Shown here: piece by piece, positions 61,001 through 64,000 of the stretch
Numbering within the stretch: the stretch's first letter is position 1
How the letters are laid out: the number at the start of each line of letters is the position of its first letter
Assembly (NCBI GenBank): GCA_029817715.1
Contig: JARUPY010000602.1
Span: forward strand, 2,559,501 to 2,623,500
DNA: 64,000 nucleotides
Direction of reading: 5' to 3'
Origin: Melastoma dodecandrum
Taxonomy: Eukaryota; Streptophyta; Magnoliopsida; Myrtales; Melastomataceae
Notes under the pieces: generated by a model
Databases searched by the model: none
The model's input: the letters and a program-made list of their open reading frames with translations, nothing else
What the model was told of the DNA's origin: nothing
Position numbers and translations under genes: made by a program

Positions 61001-62204
61001 CGTCTCTTCCTGCAACTTTGTCTTCAATTCCTCCAGCTCGGAAATCCTTGCACGGTGATCTTCCTTAGTCAAGCCCAATTCATCCTGTAGCACAGTGAAT
61101 TCTCCTCGAACCTGTGATTCTGACACTTTTAGTAGTTCCAGCTCCTGCCTTATCTTGCTGACGGTGGACTCCGACGACGAGTGCTTCTCCTCGAATTCAA
61201 GTGCCTTTGATTTGGCAATGGCCAGCTCCTGCTGAAGATCCGAATGCTCCGCTGTAATTTTTGTGAGCGCCTCTTCGACTTTCGATCCCTTAGCGATACG
61301 CTCATGCAAACCCTTGATTTCGTCCTGTAACATGCTCATTTGGCTCTCCATCCCTTTCACACTCTCCTTCGCCCCTTCCAGCAGCCTCTCGAACTCCAAT
61401 GCCTTCTGTGTCTGAGAATCTGCGAGCGACCCGCTCTGCTTGTGAAGCTCCTCGAACTTTTGTGCTTCCTCGGCCGAGCTAGCGAGCTCCTTCTCAAACT
61501 CCAGCAGCCTCTTTCTTGAACCTTCCAGCTCGAGCTGGAGTCCATCGTACGCCTCCTTCACCCCAGAAAGTTCCTTCTCTTTTGCTTCGTGCGCTTCTGA
61601 GGCCTCTTGAAAAGCCCTGAGTTGTACGCCATATTTCTCCTCGGCCTCGCCTATCTTGTCCCGCAATTCACCATGCCCACTCTCGAGCTCCTCGCGCGCC
61701 TTCTCGCTTGCCTCGAGCTTCTCCTTGGCAGACAATATCTCTTCCTTTAACTTAACATTCTCGGATTCAGTCCTCTTCAGCGACCCCACGACTCTTTCCA
61801 GTTCAAGCTCCATTTCCTTCATCTTCTCCTGAGTCTCAAGCAATTCGCGGCCATGATCACCGAAGCTCCTCAACGTCAAAGCAGGGTCGCCATGCTCCGA
61901 GGAAGCAGGTCCCGATGGATGTGACCCTCCCTTGATCTCAAGCGACTCTTTCTCGACCTTGATAAATTCCTCGCCCAAGGCGGCTTCTTCCTCGTCCTTT
62001 CTCCCTTCCACGGATTCCAATTCGGATTCTCCATTCACCACCTGAAAGACACGATCACAGCTTAAATACAGCTGGAAGCTTAAACAGACGGATCCGTCGA
62101 AACGGGACAATGCAGGAACACACCTTGACATGGGTCTTAACCTCGGCTTCATCGATAGCCTTGAGGACCGGAACATCCGGATGAACGCCGGCTTCTCCTT
62201 CCAT
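58096..62204 (-). CDS. Long coiled-coil protein with C-terminal membrane anchor (PICC/PICL-like)
   Basis: Four minus-strand exons, 62204-62124, 62041-58820, 58740-58429 and 58338-58096, join in phase to 1285 residues. The N-terminus (MEGEAGVHPDVPVLKAIDEA) leads to an acidic stretch and then nearly 1000 residues of Glu/Lys/Leu-rich heptads. The last exon has a basic patch (PSKRKSKKKAEG), a Thr/Ser linker and a terminal hydrophobic helix (LKFILGVALVSVVVGIILGK) followed by KY and stop, so it is tail-anchored. This layout matches the Arabidopsis ER-associated PICC/PICL proteins (At2g32240, At1g05320), described as myosin-heavy-chain-like and PAMP-induced. The 3222-bp second exon holds most of the coil. 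No motor or enzymatic domain is present. The role is inferred: organising or tethering at the ER. No lesion was seen. Confidence 0.92.
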
Positions 62205-62568
62205 GGCTGAAACTAATCGCTAGACGACCGAAGTATCTCCCCAAACTCTAAAAACTCAAACAAATCCTGCCGACGAACAAGAAAACAAGCAACATGACAT
62301 CTCCGAGACGGTCACCACCGCATACATCATACAACAGCAATAACCTCGTGCTTGTCATCGTGTCACGCACAATCGTATTCCCGTCTCGGACGACAGCCAT
62401 ACAGACAAACGATTGTCTTGTCATTAGACATGCTTAATTAGTATCAACAAGAAATTCATTAATAACCAAAAACAATGACATAGAAAAGAGTAAAAAAGTT
62501 AAGCCAGGTCGATCCGACAGGCATGTCACAACTCTTACAATATTAAAACAAATCCAAAAGTAGTGAGA

Positions 62569-62592
62569 GATAGAGAGAGAGAGAGAGAGAGG
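62569..62592. repeat. GA microsatellite in the 5' region of the coiled-coil gene
   Basis: An almost uninterrupted GA run upstream of the PICC-like start codon, read as TC on the gene's sense strand. It is probably in the leader intron or promoter. Confidence 0.85.
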
Positions 62593-62712
62593 CACACAGA
62601 CTAGAGTTGAAGCCAAACACAGAGTCAAAGCAGCAAACAAAAGGTTTCAATCCTCGGATCAAAGGAGACGACGGATGTAGACGATCAGTCATCCTTAGGA
62701 ATAAGCCGAAGG

Positions 62713-62752
62713 GATTGGCATCGGATCGGATCGGATCGGATCCGATCGACGG
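62713..62752. repeat. ATCGG tandem repeat with palindromic end
   Basis: Four successive ATCGG units (about 62719-62738) run into the palindrome-like GGATCCGATCG, about 515 bp upstream of the coiled-coil gene start. Confidence 0.8.
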
Positions 62753-64000
62753 CACAGCACGCACAAACAGCCGAGACAGAGACAGAGAGAGGGAGAAAGG
62801 GAGACGATGGTGATCTTGCCTGATGAGTACTTTTAGATGCTGAGGTTTACCGAGAAACTTGCTACTGGGTTTGGATAGAGAGGTTGAGGTTGAAGAGAGG
62901 AGTTTATAAATGGTGGAACGGAGAGAAAGAAATGGAGATGGGAACGAAGAGAAATGAATTGAGAAGGGGGTTGGGTTGGGTTGGGGGGGAGTGGAAGTAG
63001 GCCTCCACCACTCCTCACCAATTATTATTATTATTATTCATCCGGCGCTGTCGTCAAAATATTTCATTTCATTTTATTTTTTGTGATTTTTAATTAATGC
63101 CTTAAAGTATTAATTAATTAATTTTTGATCATTTTAATAAACTCGGAAAACAACCGGTTGTTTTCTCGTACACCGCCAAACTTTAATAAAAATACTTTGA
63201 ATGGACCGATATTCAATAAATCTAAAATTGTAAATTTAATTAAATTTTGATTTTGTCACACCACAATTCCGTCTAGAGAGTCTCACTTGCAGACTTTTTT
63301 TTTGAACCGGCCTTCTTCTCTCGGAAAGATGGAGGTCCCAAACTTCAGTTTGAATAAATTCATGTAACAATTGTTTGTTTGTAGCCCCACCCCAAATGAA
63401 ACTCTCAGTCAACAAAATATAAATGGAAATAAAAAAAAAAGACAGAGCTGGAAAAGATGGAAAAAGGTTGGGTTGGGGGTGGGGCCGCCGGCGACCGACC
63501 AAACCGCCCTCTCTACATCCGACCATGTTCAAACCCACCCTCCTCCCATGTCATCTCTGTCGTGTCCTTTTTATTTTTTAAAGTTTATTATATAAAATAT
63601 TCATTTTTTTTTAAATACGTCGAGATTTGTGATGTGATTTGTTAGTGATCAATCTTGTAATTTCTGGGTTTTTTTCTCAATTTTTTTTTAAAATTGCTTT
63701 TTTGATTCCCTTTGGCCTGTCGTCTTTTGTCTTCTCCCGTTTGTCTTGTTTCCATAAAAAAGGCAAAAAGAGAGTGGGAGAGAGAGAAAGGTGACCAAGT
63801 AAAAATTCATTGAAAATAATAAATATAATTGGAATTTTAAAGTTAGCAAGTAAATATTGTTTAACGATTATTTAATGTGACTGGTTGTAAAGTAATTTCA
63901 AGAAGTCGAGTAAAAAGGGGAGTTTTTTATTAATTACAGGCAAAATATTCTTCGACTTTGAGCCAACTTTCTGTTTTGTTATTAACTTATTTTGTTATAT
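62753..64000. other. Promoter side and AT-rich intergenic DNA
   Basis: The left part (to about 63050) is purine-rich on the plus strand and is likely the leader or promoter of the coiled-coil gene, including an ATT run (63023-63037). Beyond it the sequence is AT-rich with oligo-A/T runs. No gene is recognised to the window end. Confidence 0.5.

Noticed and set aside
1..64000. tRNA, rRNA, CRISPR array or viral insertion
   Set aside because: No cloverleaf, rRNA segment, spaced direct-repeat array or viral protein relic was seen by eye; a covariance-model scan would be decisive for small RNAs.

Overview
The window is nuclear DNA of a flowering plant, most likely a eudicot. Genes are split by many short GT-AG introns, intergenic DNA is AT-rich with microsatellites, and the gene families are plant-specific: NPH3, DUF26, DUF1191, LRR-VIII receptor kinases and a plastid-targeted bL17. 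No species can be named from the sequence alone.

Layout. 0-1 kb: 3' part of a HAD-type acid phosphatase gene (+). 1.5-3.5 kb: BTB/NPH3 gene (-). 6.1-9.7 kb: decayed LRR receptor kinase (+) that surrounds a Ser/Thr/Ala-rich low-complexity block and a ~0.5 kb inverted repeat. 11.2-13.5 kb: STAR/KH RNA-binding protein (-). 15.7-16.7 kb: DUF1191 pseudogene (-). 17.3-20.4 kb: coiled-coil protein of unknown function (-). 22.4 kb: DUF26/ginkbilobin-like secreted protein (+). 25.4-26.0 kb: calmodulin-like protein (-). 27.1-28.3 kb: PP1 catalytic subunit (-). 28.8-32.3 kb: cofactor-independent phosphoglycerate mutase (-). 36.0-37.3 kb: plastid ribosomal protein L17 (-). 37.9-39.4 kb: dead receptor-like cytoplasmic kinase (+). 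40.5-52.2 kb: cluster of three HPCA1/At5g49770-like LRR receptor kinases (-): a nearly complete but broken copy A, a remnant B, and an intact 19-exon copy C. 53.2-56.9 kb: N-acetylglucosamine kinase (-). 58.1-62.2 kb: 1285-residue coiled-coil protein with a C-terminal membrane anchor, resembling PICC/PICL (-).

Most genes are unrelated housekeeping or signalling genes. The coherent theme is birth and death of receptor-like kinases: four LRR-VIII-type loci and one RLCK-VII locus lie here, and only copy C reads through completely. Exon models were built by hand from splice sites, reading phase and family knowledge. For seven genes every junction keeps phase and the total length matches the family. 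Three introns in otherwise sound genes appear to start with GC instead of GT. I see no CRISPR array, rRNA, confident tRNA or virus. I found no clearly new biological system. The least explained element is the 8.24-8.75 kb inverted repeat, whose two arms carry head-to-head copies of the same short reading frame.
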